The notes beneath the pieces were generated by a model. The model was not told the DNA's origin. It worked only from the letters and a program-made list of their open reading frames with translations, and did not search any database. Below are positions 1 through 52,572 of a DNA stretch of 64,000 nt, piece after piece. A program made the position numbers and the translations under genes. The stretch is taken from NCBI GenBank assembly GCA_012861695.1, contig JAAOOA010000524.1, forward strand, positions 2,305,884 through 2,369,883, in the 5' to 3' direction. Within the stretch, counting starts at the first letter, position 1, and every line of letters begins with the position of its first letter. The DNA is from Trematomus loennbergii (Eukaryota > Chordata > Actinopteri > Perciformes > Nototheniidae).

Positions 1-109
1 TTCTGTTGACTGTATATTCACGCTTTTGTAATAGTTTGTTTAATTTTCTTTTATAATAACGAAAAATCAATTTCAGCTGAAGTCTTTCTTAGAACGTCTC
101 AAAATGAAG

Positions 110-572
110 AGCCAAACTAAGCCTCTTAGCGACTATTATAACACGGCTGAGTTGAATACTCGATTCTGATTTGTAAATGTGGACCTTCCAGATGTTGCGT
201 ACAATGTGCAGTCATACTGTATCACTCCGCAGAAAGAAGTCCGTTTTAACATCAGCTGTGGCCAAGAGATATTAGTTTTTCCATGAAAAAACACATTGGA
301 ATACTTATATACTATACTATATTATTTGTTATATTTGTGGAGAGCATTGGATTCATGACGGCTAAACTGTCCCAAGTAAAGAAAAGAAAAAGAGAACAAG
401 AGAAGGAAAGAGGATAAAAGACATAGCGCTGGACGACAGAGAATCAACAGACAAACAGGAAGTAAACACTAACAGGAAAAGCAGAAGAAGACAACAGGAA
501 GAAAGACAGATACAGAAAACCTTCATTTTAAGTTACGCTGTTGGTTCGCAGTGGAACCGACTATTAGATAAC
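110..572 (+). repeat. Dispersed repeat fragment related to 3,204-3,931
   Basis: ACGGCTGAGTTGAATACTCG, GAGCGCTGGACG-like and AAGTAAACACTAACAGGAA segments match 3,450-3,680. It is interrupted by the MITE at 573; its far end (GCTGCACATTATCCCTC) resumes near 1,270. The remaining 1-109 has nothing I recognise. Confidence 0.5.
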
Positions 573-1070
573 TCAGAGGGGACCTATCATGCAAAATGCA
601 CTTTTGTACGTCTTTTATACATGAATATGTGTCCCCGGTGTTCCAGGGAACTCACCAAGTGTCAGAAAACACAACCCTCTCTATTTTCCTCCATACCCAA
701 ATCTCTAAAAAAGGGGCTGCAACGGATCTGATAAAAACTGATCCAGATTTGAACACTGTCCTGACGTCAGGACGGTGGCGCTACGGCTATTGGGCCAACT
801 CCACCAATCAGGAGGAGACAGCCACGGCCATTGCCGTTCGAAAGCGCTGGAGACGCTGTAGTACATATGCCAGGCCAGTAGATGGTGCTGTTCTCACTGA
901 ATCTGCCCTTGCAAAAACAGAGCTAAAAAATGTCAAATTGAGCGAAATGAGGCATGGCTAAAATGCATGATCTGTTTGGTATTTTGAAGAAAAAAAAGTA
1001 TAAATATGCCTTATATAGGTATGGTCCTACACTATATTATTAAATATAGCATGATAGGTCCACTTTAAAG
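573..1070. repeat. MITE with GGACCTATCATGC-type inverted ends
   Basis: Left end GGGGACCTATCATGCAAAA and right end GCATGATAGGTCC are inverted copies. The left end also matches the element at 17,940. The core is unrelated to genes; the 121-codon ORF inside is not recognised. It interrupts a dispersed repeat that also occurs at 3,400-3,900 and 59,110-59,350. Confidence 0.65.
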
Positions 1071-1385
1071 GAAGCAAAACCGTTTTTTCTTAAAGCAATA
1101 AATAATTTCTGTATCCATATTGTGAGTCAAGTCGTTGGTTTATTTAGTGTGTAACTATGTAATATCGGGATGAAAGTTGCAGCTAGGCAAATTGATAAAA
1201 GAACACCGACAGGTTGAGCAGGATCTGGACACTAAGCAGACTTTGTTCTTTTTTCATTAATGACCGCCTAGCTGCACATTATCCCTCTACTTATTGGAAG
1301 TGTAGTTGCTACACCACATTTCCAAAGATGTAAACAATAACCCTAACCCCTTTTACAATTCCCCCCCCCCCCTTTCCATTCTTAC

Positions 1386-41223
<39,838 letters not shown>

Positions 41224-41871
41224 CTGAAAGATACAAATGGCAGATTTATTATTTAACAAAACAGAAGACTTCCTGTCCCTTTTCAGCTCAGAGAAACAGC
41301 AGCTGTATCTTCCTACATGCTCAGCGACTTCATTCATAAAACTGAGATTGAGGATTCTCTCTCCACTCATCTTAAAACTTCATCATATCAGCTCCAAAAG
41401 GCCTCTTAACCTCACTCATGGATTTCCCATTTCCCATTTTCTCCCATGTTCTCTGAGCGTAAAACTTTTTCCAGGTTTGTTCATTGTTCACACTTGTAGA
41501 CACTTTTTCAACTGCTGCTATTATCACAGTATATGTTTTCCACGAGGCAGCAAAATGGCTAATCCCTTTTGCAGATGATACAGTGTTGGATGTTTGATTA
41601 AAAGCAGATGGTGACAGAGACATGCATTGGACTTCCCTGGACCCCCCCCCTGTCAAAGAAGAACCAAGGTAACAGAGTGGAAAGGGAATCTGTTATAATT
41701 CTTAGTAGCTTAGCAATTTGTAATAGTTTGTTTATCTTTGAATAACAGGACATGTCAGAAGCTTGGAGAGACATTTAGGAGGCAGCTGGAAGAAGAGAGC
41801 AGCATGCTGTACAGTAACAAGACATATCAAGGTCTGCCTTTATATTAATGACAACAGATTGTTACTCTGTT

Positions 41872-42225
41872 AAAGGGGCCCTATTTCAGGTTCATATTAG
41901 TATTTTGTTCCTCTACTGCACATGTGTCAAACTCAAGGCCCGGGGGCCAAATCAGGCCCTTGGTGGATTTAAGTTTCGGCCCGCAGGATCATTTTTAATT
42001 ACTATTATATCTGGCCAGCCAAAAGAGCGCTAGCCAATAGAAGTGCGAGCGTAGTGATGTCATTGTGTTACAGAAGTAAACAAAGGAGGCTTGAGAGAAA
42101 CTCCCTCTGGAGGGAACACAGGGATTTTAGTCTTTGCAGAACATTTACATGCACAAAAACCTACAGAATAACACACTACAGGAAAGGGAAAACTGCAAAA
42201 GGCATAATAGGGCCTCTTTAAATTC
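41872..42225 (+). mobile_element. Family B MITE interrupted by a hAT-like fragment
   Basis: Ends TTAAAGGGGCCCTATTTC and ATAGGGCCTCTTTAA give inverted ends with TTAA at each side. The middle is replaced by a truncated family C hAT-like fragment (41,919 to about 42,017). Confidence 0.7.
41919..42017 (+). mobile_element. hAT-like element, family C, 3'-truncated fragment
   Basis: First roughly 95 bp of family C (CACATGTGTCAAACTCAAGG to TATATCTGGCC), inserted in a family B MITE. Confidence 0.7.
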
Positions 42226-43087
42226 CCCCACCAATGTCTTTTCTTTCATAAACAAGGAAGTGTGTGTGGTTCTTACTAAGCTTTTAATTACGTTTTTCAT
42301 ATTTGTTTAGACTTCACGTGAAGCAGTATTTATTTCCCATTGTCTCAATCCCCTGGGCAAGAATGAAGGTTAATCTAAAGCACAGTTTAATGGACTGCTA
42401 ACAAGTTAAAGCCAACAAACTAGATGCGCTCCGAAGTGCCTCTGGTTAAACACCTGAAAACAATTCATGTGTTAAGTCTCCTCAGAGGAGAATAGCCAGT
42501 ATTCTCATTTTGGTCCAATCAGGGGATGTCAGATTAGTCTACACTGTATGTTATCTGCAGGAAGACACCTCGGGAGAATGGATATCTTAGCCAGTATTAC
42601 AAACAGACATGGGTATGATAAGCAGACCCTATTGCTCACACAAAATGCATCCGCCTCCATGTGGAAACTTGTACGAAAACACAGACGTCCCATAGGGAAA
42701 AATAGTCTCCAGCTGACCATGTGAGAAACATTATCGATTCTTTATTCCCATCGTTTCATTTCACGAGATGCAAAGCACAGAAGTTTGGACGAGTGGTGCT
42801 GTTTTATGAAAAGCACATGTTTTTTCAATAAATCTCCTCTGTGGAGAAGATGAGATATGAACACATTTCTTACAAAAGGGGAAACGAACCACCTGAGATT
42901 GAAATAAAAAAAGCTCACAGAACAAATGTTTTCTTTTATGGTTGTTATTAAAGTTTATTCGTAGTTTGTTTCCGGATCTACCGTCCATATCGAACAAAGT
43001 CTACAGCAGGTTATGCAGCAGCAATGTTAGTGAGAAGGACAGCAGAGAAGCACCATTAATACTGCAACAATGGTGGCTGTAGTTTAA

Positions 43088-43806
43088 AGGTCCCATGACA
43101 TGGCCATTTCTACTGATCATAATTCCATTGTTGAGGTCTACTAGAATAGATTTATATTGTGCAATTTTCCAAACTCACATTGGTTTCTCATACAGCATCT
43201 CATGTGTATTCATCTCTGTCCTAAACGGCTTGTTGGAGCTCCTGCCCCCCCCCTCCCTGTGAGCCCACTGTGCTCTGATTGGTCAGCTCGCCCATTGGTC
43301 TGTTCTGATGAGTCCACCACCGTTACAGCAGTGATTATGTGTTACAATGGCGTTTGTTAGCAACCAGAAAATGACACCAGTAATGACAAACAGATGTGAA
43401 TGCTGCGTGGGGTCTGTGGGGTCCGTGTTGGCGGGACGTTGCGAGGAGCGGACAGTGTGAGCTGGGTTCATTTCCTGCTTGCTGCGCGGGATCTGCGAGA
43501 CAGCGCGAATGGACGCGGGAAGCACCCCAAACGTGATGCACCTACAGTGTAAGTGCGCTGAGAGAGTGTGTGTGTGTCAGGAACTCCACGGATTGGTCCA
43601 TTTGGGTATAGTCACGTCACCATACCCAGAGGAAAAAAATGGAAAAAGAGAAATCTCCAACGAGGCGTTCTGGGGCAGCATAGACAGGTCTTTTCTGTGT
43701 TAGAGTTTTACTCGCTACAGGGTGTACTTTGAGGGTTTGTGACTTTGCAAACCTACATAACACACAAGGGACGGGTAATAACCGGAAAAGCATGACATAG
43801 GGACCT
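43088..43806 (+). mobile_element. TTAA-flanked MITE, family E copy 1
   Basis: 719 bp from AGGTCCCATGACATGG to CATAGGGACCT with TTAA on each side. It is GC-richer inside than the flanks. Confidence 0.78.
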
Positions 43807-44281
43807 TTAATATTAAAATAGAATATTTGGTAAAAGCGTTCTGAAAATAATCTGTAGATTCCTGCAGGACCTCAGAAACTAAGGATGGGTCGCCATTTGT
43901 GTTTAACCGGCCACACCCACACTTGGTTTCTAAGGGCAGGCAGATTTATCCGGCTCATCTGTGGAGGCACACTTTGTTTCGGGAATTAAGATCATATATT
44001 TGCCCGATTATTTTACATTTAGGTTCAGCTTTCCTTGTAACAAACTAGTTTCTCAACATAATTTGTTATATTTAAAGTATTCAATAGGATTTACATGCAA
44101 AAACACTTTTTAATACACATTTTTTACTTAGCAATGGATAATAAAATAACAGGATGATAATTCACTGCTTCATCTCCCTGCCAGTGCCTTGGTCTTTACT
44201 CACACAGTAGTCCATCGTTCAGCATGTTTTCGATCGCTCGCTGTGCGTCTAAATAAACTTCTGTCTAACCCTTAAAGATGT

Positions 44282-44288
44282 GCACACA

Positions 44289-44362
<74 letters not shown>

Positions 44363-44399
44363 ACACACACACACACACACCACACACACACACACACAC
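44282..44399 (+). repeat. (CA)n microsatellite
   Basis: CA run of about 118 bp with two CCACA and one ATACA interruption, far from any recognised exon. Confidence 0.96.
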
Positions 44400-44907
44400 G
44401 TTGCACACAGAGAAACACCCCCTTCCTTTACTCTTAGGGATGTGACATGGCTCCTTAACCTGAGGACTCTCCCCCTCACACACCCCCACTTTGATCCCAC
44501 AGCTCCTGAGAGCCTTAATGAGCTCTGCATATCAGCTCAGGGTCATTTACCATCATCATCATCATCACAGATTCATTCAGGCCCTGTCAGAGCATTGAGG
44601 GAGTTTATAGGTTTATAGATAACATTACAAAGGCAGAAAGTCACATGCATCTCAAAGGGCAGGGATGGGAGGGTAACTTTAAAATGTATACTGTTACAAT
44701 TACTAGTTACCTGTAAAAATATAATCAGTAACCTAATCTGAGTATCAATATATACAAAGAAAGTATCCTGATCCTTTTTTTTACCCTTTGATTACCTCAA
44801 GATCAAATGCAATGCAAATGAATACAAGTGAATAATGAATGTTTTTTACGTAAGTGTATTAGACAACAGAACAATGTGACCTTAGAAAAGAAGAAAAGAA
44901 GATATTA

Positions 44908-45537
44908 GGCACTTTCACACCGGAGTACTTTTCCCGTTTAGTTCCTGGGATGTTGCGTTCACACCAAAAAGAGAACTTAGTTCATGAGAACTTTTACCCC
45001 CATTTTAGTGCCTGCTAGAGAGGTGGTACTTTCCTGGGGAGAAAAAGTTCCAATTTCTGATTGGCTGGGCGGATTGCAAACCACGCCCCGTAAACTCGGA
45101 AACGTTTTTTGAAGCCGCCATTTTATTTGCTGCATTAGCATTATTAGCATTAGCCCCGCGCACCAACGGAGAGAGAATAACTTATGGCAACACAAAAAAA
45201 ACATTGGAGCGGTGGAGTGATGAGGAGGTGTCGGCGTTCTGGCGATTTACTCGGAAGGCTTCAGTAGAAGCTGCTGGGAGTCCCAGCAGCTTCTACTGAA
45301 GCCAGTCCCCAACTCCGGGACTCCGGGTGGCAGTATACGCCGTGAAGTTGTTTGCAGCCTGCCAGTAAACCCAAAGCAGAAGAAGAAAAGTGACGTCAGC
45401 GGCTTCATTTGCGTAATCTTCCCTCAGGGAACTTATTCCGTGTGAACGCGATCGGCTCTTAGTTTCATGGGGGTGCTAAGTGCTGGGAACTAAGTGCTGG
45501 GAACTAAGTACGGCAAAGTACTTGGTGTGAAAGCGGC
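44908..45537 (+). mobile_element. Harbinger-like MITE with Myb/SANT-like coding remnant
   Basis: Inverted ends GGCACTTTCACACC and GGTGTGAAAGCGGC with a TTA duplication on each side, typical of PIF/Harbinger. Around 45,205-45,260 a plus-strand frame reads ERWSDEEVSAFWRFTRKA, like the Myb/SANT-type protein of such elements. The frame is then disrupted by a perfect palindrome. Confidence 0.8.
45257..45303. repeat. Perfect 23-bp-arm palindrome with 1-nt centre
   Basis: GGCTTCAGTAGAAGCTGCTG followed by GGA, a single G, then the exact reverse complement. It lies inside the Harbinger-like element's coding remnant. Confidence 0.9.
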
Positions 45538-45540
45538 TTA

Positions 45541-47384
45541 GGATCAACAATGTGTTCTATAACATTTTAACTAAGTATGAGCTACTAACCAAAGTTGTAA
45601 ATAGTAGAGTACGATCCTTGCCTACAAAATGTAGTGGCGTAAAGTGTAAAATAGCATGAAAACACTTGAGTAAATCTTCCTAATACAATCCACCACTGGT
45701 AGCCTACAATGTGGTGACCAAACTGCACTGCAATCATTTTGTCAGTTTCCTCAATAAAACCCTTGCTTTAAATGTAGCCTCAAATAAATCTTGTTAGCCA
45801 AACCTCAAATAAAACAGTTTCCTCGTATCGATTTCCAAATGTTGCTATTTTTGACTTTGTGGCTTGGCTTGTCACTAAAGTCAAACTCTGGCCAAAAGTG
45901 ACGGTCATCAAGTGCGGAAGAATGTATAAAAGTGCTTTAACATGTTAATGAGAGCAGCAGTAGTGCAAAGACTCTTGGACCAAACCTTTAGGAAAAGATG
46001 TATCGTTTCAGAGACTCAGGGAATTGAGATGAAGAGGGATTTAAATATAACTACATTTACCGAACATATAGTCAAAAGAGTCACCATTACAACAATTAGC
46101 AAGAGTAAGATGAAGACAAAAAACGTATTAATATCATAAAATAGAGTTAAAACCAGCCAATTATCAGTTTTCTTCATGTCTAGAAATGAAAAACAATGAA
46201 AACTCAATGCAAATATCATTCAATATGCAGAAAAACATGACTTAGATTAGATCTGATAATAGATAACAGAGCTGAGACAAATGTACAAGTAAAACTTCTG
46301 ATCACAAATTGAGGGGGGAAGTCCAGTGCGTTGCTCAAGGGCACCAATGCAGGACCCAGGAGGTGAACTGGGACCTGTCCAAGTAGCAGTCCACACTCCA
46401 TATCTAGGTCCGGTCGGGGACTTGAACCGGCAACACTACGGCTCACAGTCCAAGCCCCTACTGACTGAGCCACTGCCGGACGAGAAAGGTGCAAGCGATG
46501 AAAACTTCGAAATAATTCAGTCACAGAGGCTCTGTTTTACACTCTATGAACACTTAGTTTCAAATGAATGTTTCCTGAGTTTCAAATCACAGCTTTAAAC
46601 TAATGTATACATTGTTTAACACCATCTTCATTGCTGGAGTAGAAACAGGGTTGGTTGTTTTTAGTTGTTTAGTAACAGTGCTGTCTGCTAGTAATCCTTA
46701 CATTGTAGATATAACAGTAATCTGATAACATGTGTTTTCATGTAACTGTTTGTTTAGTAGCTTTTGCTCTTGACAAAAGCTACTCTTCCTGGGGTCCGAC
46801 ACTTACAACAATACAACAACATTCAAGACATAAGTCCTGACATCACCAACATCACCAACATCATCAACAATCCCATCCACTTTCAACATCAAACTCAGCC
46901 AAGACCGACTGCAGGTCTTGGCTGATGTATAGAAGAATATCTCTGGGTTGAGGTAAGTGGTGTGTCATCTCTCCCGTCAGTTACATGAAGATTGATCATC
47001 CAGGTGTATAGGTTAGAGGTTCAGAGGCCACACGAGGGAGTCAGCACTGGTGAATATCGAGGAGAAGGCAGCAGGTGTCTGGCTATCAAGGACTTGGATC
47101 CAAAAGGAGGGTCACGCTGCTTTATGAAATCTTTGATCAACTATGAGTGGCTTATTTAACCCATAAGTGCTGGTTGACAAGGTGTTTTTTGGGGTTTCCA
47201 TGATATGTTCTGAAACATGTATTCTTAAAAAGAAGAGACGAATGAGAGAAGTTTCCTTGAGCATCTTTTCTAAATAAATGAAGATACATTTGTGTTTGAT
47301 GCATTAAGAAAAGGCCCCAACTCTTGGAGGATAAAACTGTAGTTGGCGTAAAGAAGTGGAATTATTTGCCGAATGATTTAAAGG
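45541..47384. other. Unassigned sequence with one SINE
   Basis: A MITE remnant (GAGTAAATCTTCC to CCACCACTG) to 45,705 and the SINE at 46,303; the rest shows nothing I recognise. Confidence 0.45.
46303..46486 (-). mobile_element. tRNA-derived SINE, second family
   Basis: On the minus strand: CAGTGGCTCAGTCAGTAGGG (box A-like), CCGGTTCAAGTCCCC (box B), and a 3' part with GCCCTTGAGCAACGCACTGG. Confidence 0.8.
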
Positions 47385-47816
47385 TCCCATGTCATGGCCA
47401 TTTCTACTGATCGTAATTCCATTATTGAGGTCTACTAAAATAGATTTATATTGTGCAATTTTCCAAACTCTCATTGGTTTCTCATACAGCATCTCTGTAT
47501 AGTATGTGGAGATCCTGCCCCCCCCCCCCTCCTTGTGAGCCCAGTGGCCGTCTGCGAGACAGCGAGACACAGTGAAAACCCAGCCGAAACCAGCCCGAGC
47601 ACACAACACACACACCCGCAGCCTGGCTGGGAGTTTGTGTGTGTGCTCAGGCTGAGTTCCGCGGTGTCTCACTGTCTCGTCGACCCCACACCAGTGAGCC
47701 AGCTCACACTGTCCCGCTCCTGTCCGTTCGCAGATTTACCCACCTTGGGACCCGTTATCGTTTTCTGCGTTTCCATGACGGCCTCGTGTGGCCGAACCGT
47801 CTATCTGATAGTGAAC
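47385..47816 (+). mobile_element. Family E MITE copy 2, left part
   Basis: Begins AGGTCCCATGTCATGG after a TTAA and shares CAATTTTCCAAACTC with the 43,088 copy. It is interrupted by the hAT-like element at 47,817. Confidence 0.7.
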
Positions 47817-48803
47817 CAGCGACGTGCAGTCAGTGGAGGCAGGGGAGGCAGAGCCTCACCTGTCATACTCCAATGTAACGGAAAAACAACTAAAGAAAAA
47901 CGAAATAGTAATAATAATAAAATGTCTCCACTGATCTGTGTTGTAAGTGTGATTTATGTATGATTCTAATCGCTTTTTATAGTCAAAATCAGCAAATTTG
48001 CCGAGCTCCGCTACGGGAGCGATGACAAGTGAGGCAGGGACGAGCACTGCCTCACGTAAGCCCACAGTAACTTGCTGGAGCGCGGGCACTAATGTAGCAC
48101 GGGCACTTATTTTGTGAGCGCGCTCAAGCCAGTTACTGTGGGGTGTGGTGAGGCACAGATGAGCTCTGCCTCACCTCAGAATGCGTCACCCCACAGAAAC
48201 TGGCTGGAAAGCGGCACTAAGCGCATGCCTGTTACCATCTCACTGTTGGTCACCAATGTAATGTATGTAGATCCCTTTATTACATTTATCCTCGCCATCC
48301 ATAGTCTCTAAATAACTTATTTCACGTATATATGATATTTAGGCTCGCTGGTCTCAACGGCAATGAAAATGCACCAGGGGAGGCAGCCATAACCTCTGCT
48401 GCACTGAAGGGGGCGCACGTGAGCCCACAGGTTCTTGTTGCTACTGTAATTCTACGCAGAGACGGTAGACGTAACAACAAACTAGACTTTTGAAACTACA
48501 GGAAGATAAGGAGGACTTTTACAAAAAAGTAATAGAGATTGTTGTCCAGAAGGATAGCATGGACTTCATCTTCAAGTCAAGGTAAGACCACATTTGTAAT
48601 GAAAATGGGATCTTACTAAGAAAGAACAATCCAATATTTAGATTTTGGGTATCCTTTTGTTGAACGGTCTGTTTAAAATGAATCGAAGCATCAGACTAAA
48701 AAAGCTTTTGAAAATAACCGAATATTTCGATTAAGGTCAAAATATAATATTTGTAAATCTGACTCAGTGCCTCACCAGCCATGAACCTCACCGCACGTCA
48801 CTG
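47817..48803 (+). mobile_element. hAT-like element with perfect 8-bp duplication
   Basis: Ends CAGCGACGTGCAGTCAG and, inverted, CAGTGACGTGCGGTGAG. The 8-bp TAGTGAAC flanks both sides (47,809-47,816; 48,804-48,811). Inside are GC-rich segments with several copies of TGAGGC/GCCTCAC. No intact transposase is seen, so it is non-autonomous. Confidence 0.8.
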
Positions 48804-48811
48804 TAGTGAAC

Positions 48812-50101
48812 TGTAGCTGATATGTCCTCGTGTGGCCGGGTCCTTATTGTAAAGTGGTACCAAAAAATGTATAAAGAAAGCGTAATTAGACAGTATGAAG
48901 TTGACTTTTGATTGTGTTCTGATTTTATGTTTCATATTGTAAGCAACTGTGACTGAAAGAATATTGCTTTTATTTTTATGGTTATTTCATTTTTATTTAT
49001 TTTTAAGAAAAGGTAAAGTAAGATGTTCTTCTCCCTGCTCCTTTCCACCATGCGCTATAAAAAACAAAAAACAAAAAACAACCAGTATAAGGGAACATGT
49101 TTTGTAATTTGTACATGTTTTTGTTAAAATAACTGCCATGTGTGGAATAAGCAAATCAATAAATAAAAGCTCCTATATTGACATTGGCCAGAGACTTATA
49201 GAAATAATTGCATGCATGCAGTCTGTTAGCGTGCGGGAGGCCTGTGTAAAGCATCCAAATGCACAGCAGCTGAACCGAGGCAGGAATGTTCTTCTTAAAG
49301 CCAACATGTGCCAAAAGTAACACTGTTCAGATGCAAAAAGGATGTGTTTCCATGAACGCAGCCCCTCCACTGTGGGTCACATTGTGTTTGTGTTGTGAGA
49401 GACAGCAGGGGGGGGTGTACAGGTACATGTGTAATGAGATATACTCAGTTAATAAGCAATGAAGCACTCAGGGATGTGGTTCACAGTGAGCATCTGAGAG
49501 GTGTTGTTCTGCACGAGGGGAAGGTTTATCACGGTGCACATCTGGAACTTTTTAGGATTTATTCTATTTAGGGTTGGGGAGTAATTTATTACATATAACC
49601 GGATTACGTGATGAGGATACAAGTGTGAATCTACGCCTACTGCCTGAATCTGCTTTGTGGTTTTCACTTTCTTTGGTTCATTTGTACTTTTTTTTTATTC
49701 AGTAGGTGAACCTATATGTTCATAAAATAGTGTGTGTGTGTGAGCTTTACTGTGTGTGTTAAACTGAAACAGAGCATTTTCTGTCAGCTCAGATTTTGTT
49801 CCTGCTTTTTTAAACTGTCGTATGTTTAGTACAATGTGTTTCATTGTTGGTGTATAGGGTACTGCCTGAATAAGCTTAATGAAAGGCAGGTTTTCCTATA
49901 AATAAAATCTCCGAGCAGAGGACACATGTTTATCCTAAATATCTGGGTTTCTTGTTTTCTAAGGTTCCATTGTTCTGTTGTCTTACATAATACATTAAAG
50001 TCAAAAACGTATTGAGGTTACTTTTCTCTTGTATTCATTTGCATTGCATTTATGATAGCAATAGCAATATCAATAATAATTCAATATTAGTCAATAGCAT
50101 C
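48812..50101. other. Repeat remnants and unassigned sequence
   Basis: AT-rich. From about 49,565 to 50,060 a hAT-like repeat related to 1,957-2,760 (TTGGGGAGTAATTTATTACA; GTTCTGTTGTCTTACATAAT). No gene. Confidence 0.45.
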
Positions 50102-50109
50102 CTCTAGTC

Positions 50110-50671
50110 CAGTGGTTCTCAAACTTTTTTCAGTAATGTACCCCTTTGAAAAAAAGATTCAGCCAAGTACCCCCTGATCAGCGCAACAACTATTTGTTAG
50201 GGACAAAATGCCTACATAAAGAGGTACAGTACAGTGCTGCACCATCAGTGTCTGATTTATTAAAACAACAACATTGTAACTGAGAAACACTTAAATGCTA
50301 CATTTCCAATGTTTACAATCCATCACTAAATTCATGGCAAACCAATTTTAACATCATGCAATAACACTAAGACGACATTAGTTGCATTGAACTGATATTT
50401 TTAATAAGTTGTACTTACAATGTAGTGAGAAACATGGGCTTGTGCTTCACTGAGGATCTTTGTCATTCTGACAGGGAGGCAACTGCAGTTATTACACTTC
50501 GTGTTTTGAAATATGTGTAACTCTATTATAAACCCACACTGCTTAAACTTTGTTACTTTTCCTAACATTTATAAAAAAAAATTTTCATTAACATAAAATA
50601 AATCTCACGTACCCCCTGCAGTACTCCAACGTACCCCTAGGGGTCCGCGTACCCCCATTTGAGAACCACTG
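50110..50671 (+). mobile_element. hAT-like MITE with perfect 8-bp duplication
   Basis: Ends CAGTGGTTCTCAAACTTTTT and TTTGAGAACCACTG are inverted; CTCTAGTC flanks both sides (50,102-50,109; 50,672-50,679). The inside contains GTACCCC-rich stretches and no ORF of note. Confidence 0.9.
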
Positions 50672-50675
50672 CTCT

Positions 50676-51245
50676 AGTCTACGGCATACCATCCAACCTC
50701 CTCAATAAACTCCAACATATCCAGAACTCTGCTGCCCGCCTCCTAACCCACACCCGCTCCCGAGACCACATCACTCCCGTCCTCCAGAACCTCCACTGGC
50801 TCCCCATCCGTCAAAGAATCAAATTCAAAGTCCTGCTCATAACGCACAAAGCCCTCAACAACCAGCCCCCCCCCCCCCACCTCACAGTCCTGCTGCACCA
50901 CACACCCCTTCCCGCTGCCTCCGCTTATCAGAAGCCAACCTCCTATCCATCCCCACCCGCATCAAGCACCGGACCTGGGGGGACAGAGCCTTCTCCGTCG
51001 CTGCCCCTCCCTCTGGAACTCACTCCCACAACCCATCAGAGACTGCACTGACCTCACCACCTTCAAAACACTTACAAACACTCACCTCTTCAATCTGGCT
51101 TTTAATGTCTGATTGTTTTTGTATTGCTTGATTTTAATTTGACTTTAACTATATTTATCTGTTGTTCTTTTCTTTTCACTATCTCTGTAAAGCGACTTTG
51201 AGCACCCGTAAAAGCGCTAACAAAATAAATCTATTATTATTATAA
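50676..51245 (+). mobile_element. 5'-truncated LINE (L2/CR1-like), reverse transcriptase C-terminus remnant
   Basis: A plus-strand frame reads NKLQHIQNSAARLLTHTRSR, then HWLPIRQRIKFKVL, typical of L2/CR1-type ORF2 ends. Frame shifts follow in a C-rich run. The 3' tail has AAGCGACTTTGAGCACCCGT and a TTATTATTATAATTATT end. The 5' truncation is at the hAT insertion site. Confidence 0.8.
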
Positions 51246-52572
51246 TTATTTAATATTGAGACAATTCTCTATATTCTGCATTTTGTATATTTTGTAAGTA
51301 ATTGTTGTGACTAATCTTTCTTTTGTACTTTTAGTTTAAGTTTTTTAAGAAAAAATGTTGTGCTTTTGGTTGTACATGTTGTGTATTAATCTCAATACAA
51401 ATTGGGTCACAAAAAAAATATTGAGACAATTCAAAACACTCAGGTTACACGGTGTGGAAAATGGTTTGCTCTCAGATTACAGAGGGAGCAGACTTGTGTT
51501 CTCTGCAGAGAAACATCGGCCACCGTGTCCCGATCCCTGCTTCTCTCATTAGGTGTTATTGTCATTACCTGTCAGTACAGTACCTCCCCTGGCCAATTTC
51601 TCTAAGGACCAACGCTCTTCCTTCCTCTAAAAAGAACTATTTGAAGTACTTGGACATTAAATAAATCAACAAATCCTCCATTTCCCCTCATGTTAAAAAC
51701 ATTAGGAGAAGAGAGTGCAGATCAATAACTGAGTCAGCAGGCCTCCACTGTGTCTCTGTGTGGAAGTGTTGGATCTCAGACCTCAGTGGTTGGAAATGTT
51801 CCTCAAACCTGAAGGGATTTACTGTTTCTTCCTTAGTAGATGGAAATTGAGTCTCTGGCAGGAAACATTCATATTTTCTACATCTTTTCCCACATCACTT
51901 TTGTGACGAATGGACTTAGAAAATAGGAATGCAACTTGTGAAACAGCTCATCTTATATGTCCAAGAAGAATGTCCGCATTGCTCATCTCAAAACCTCTCA
52001 ACTGCTAGTCAACTAAAACTGGCAAAATGACCAGAAGTGAAAGATATTTTATATTGCAACATCCATCATTTTAATAAACCAAAGGGGGGCAAATGAGAAC
52101 TGCCATAACAGGAAACAGTGTGCAGCTTGTTTGAACATATGAAGGAGTACTGCAGCAGAGCCAGCTAATAAAGCTGTACAATCACTGAGGTTTGGCCATG
52201 AGATGTAATATTTAATGATGACATGTTCCACCTGATGGTTTGATGGGCTCACTCCCATCTCCCAATTCCTTTCCATTAGTTCCTTTAATTCTTCTTTGGC
52301 CTTAATCAGAGCCACTCGTTTTTCTAATCTGCAGGATGGAAATGTAGGGGGGGGGGGGAATATGTAAAACTCGTAATGATTATTTATTATTCATTGGCTC
52401 TGTTGAACTACCTTGCTGCAACCGACTTGCTGTGGTGATGTGTGGATTTACTAAGAGATGATCAACTGTCGAGCACTCCACACAAGGTTTTGTCATGTAT
52501 GTTAGATTTTGATCTAACTATGAAATCAACCACAACCACAAGTCTTAGTTCAAAGTATCTTATCTAATGTTA
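51246..52572. other. Unassigned sequence
   Basis: No gene or repeat ends recognised; a G run near 52,349. Confidence 0.45.

Larger units (their letters stand above)
41224..43083. other. Upstream megf6 intron (presumed)
   Basis: Apart from the family B/C nest at 41,872-42,225 nothing is recognised. No EMI-domain or EGF exon is seen. Confidence 0.45.

Noticed and set aside
47451..47963. 170-codon plus-strand ORF
   Set aside because: Crosses a MITE and into a hAT-like element; a chance frame through two repeats.
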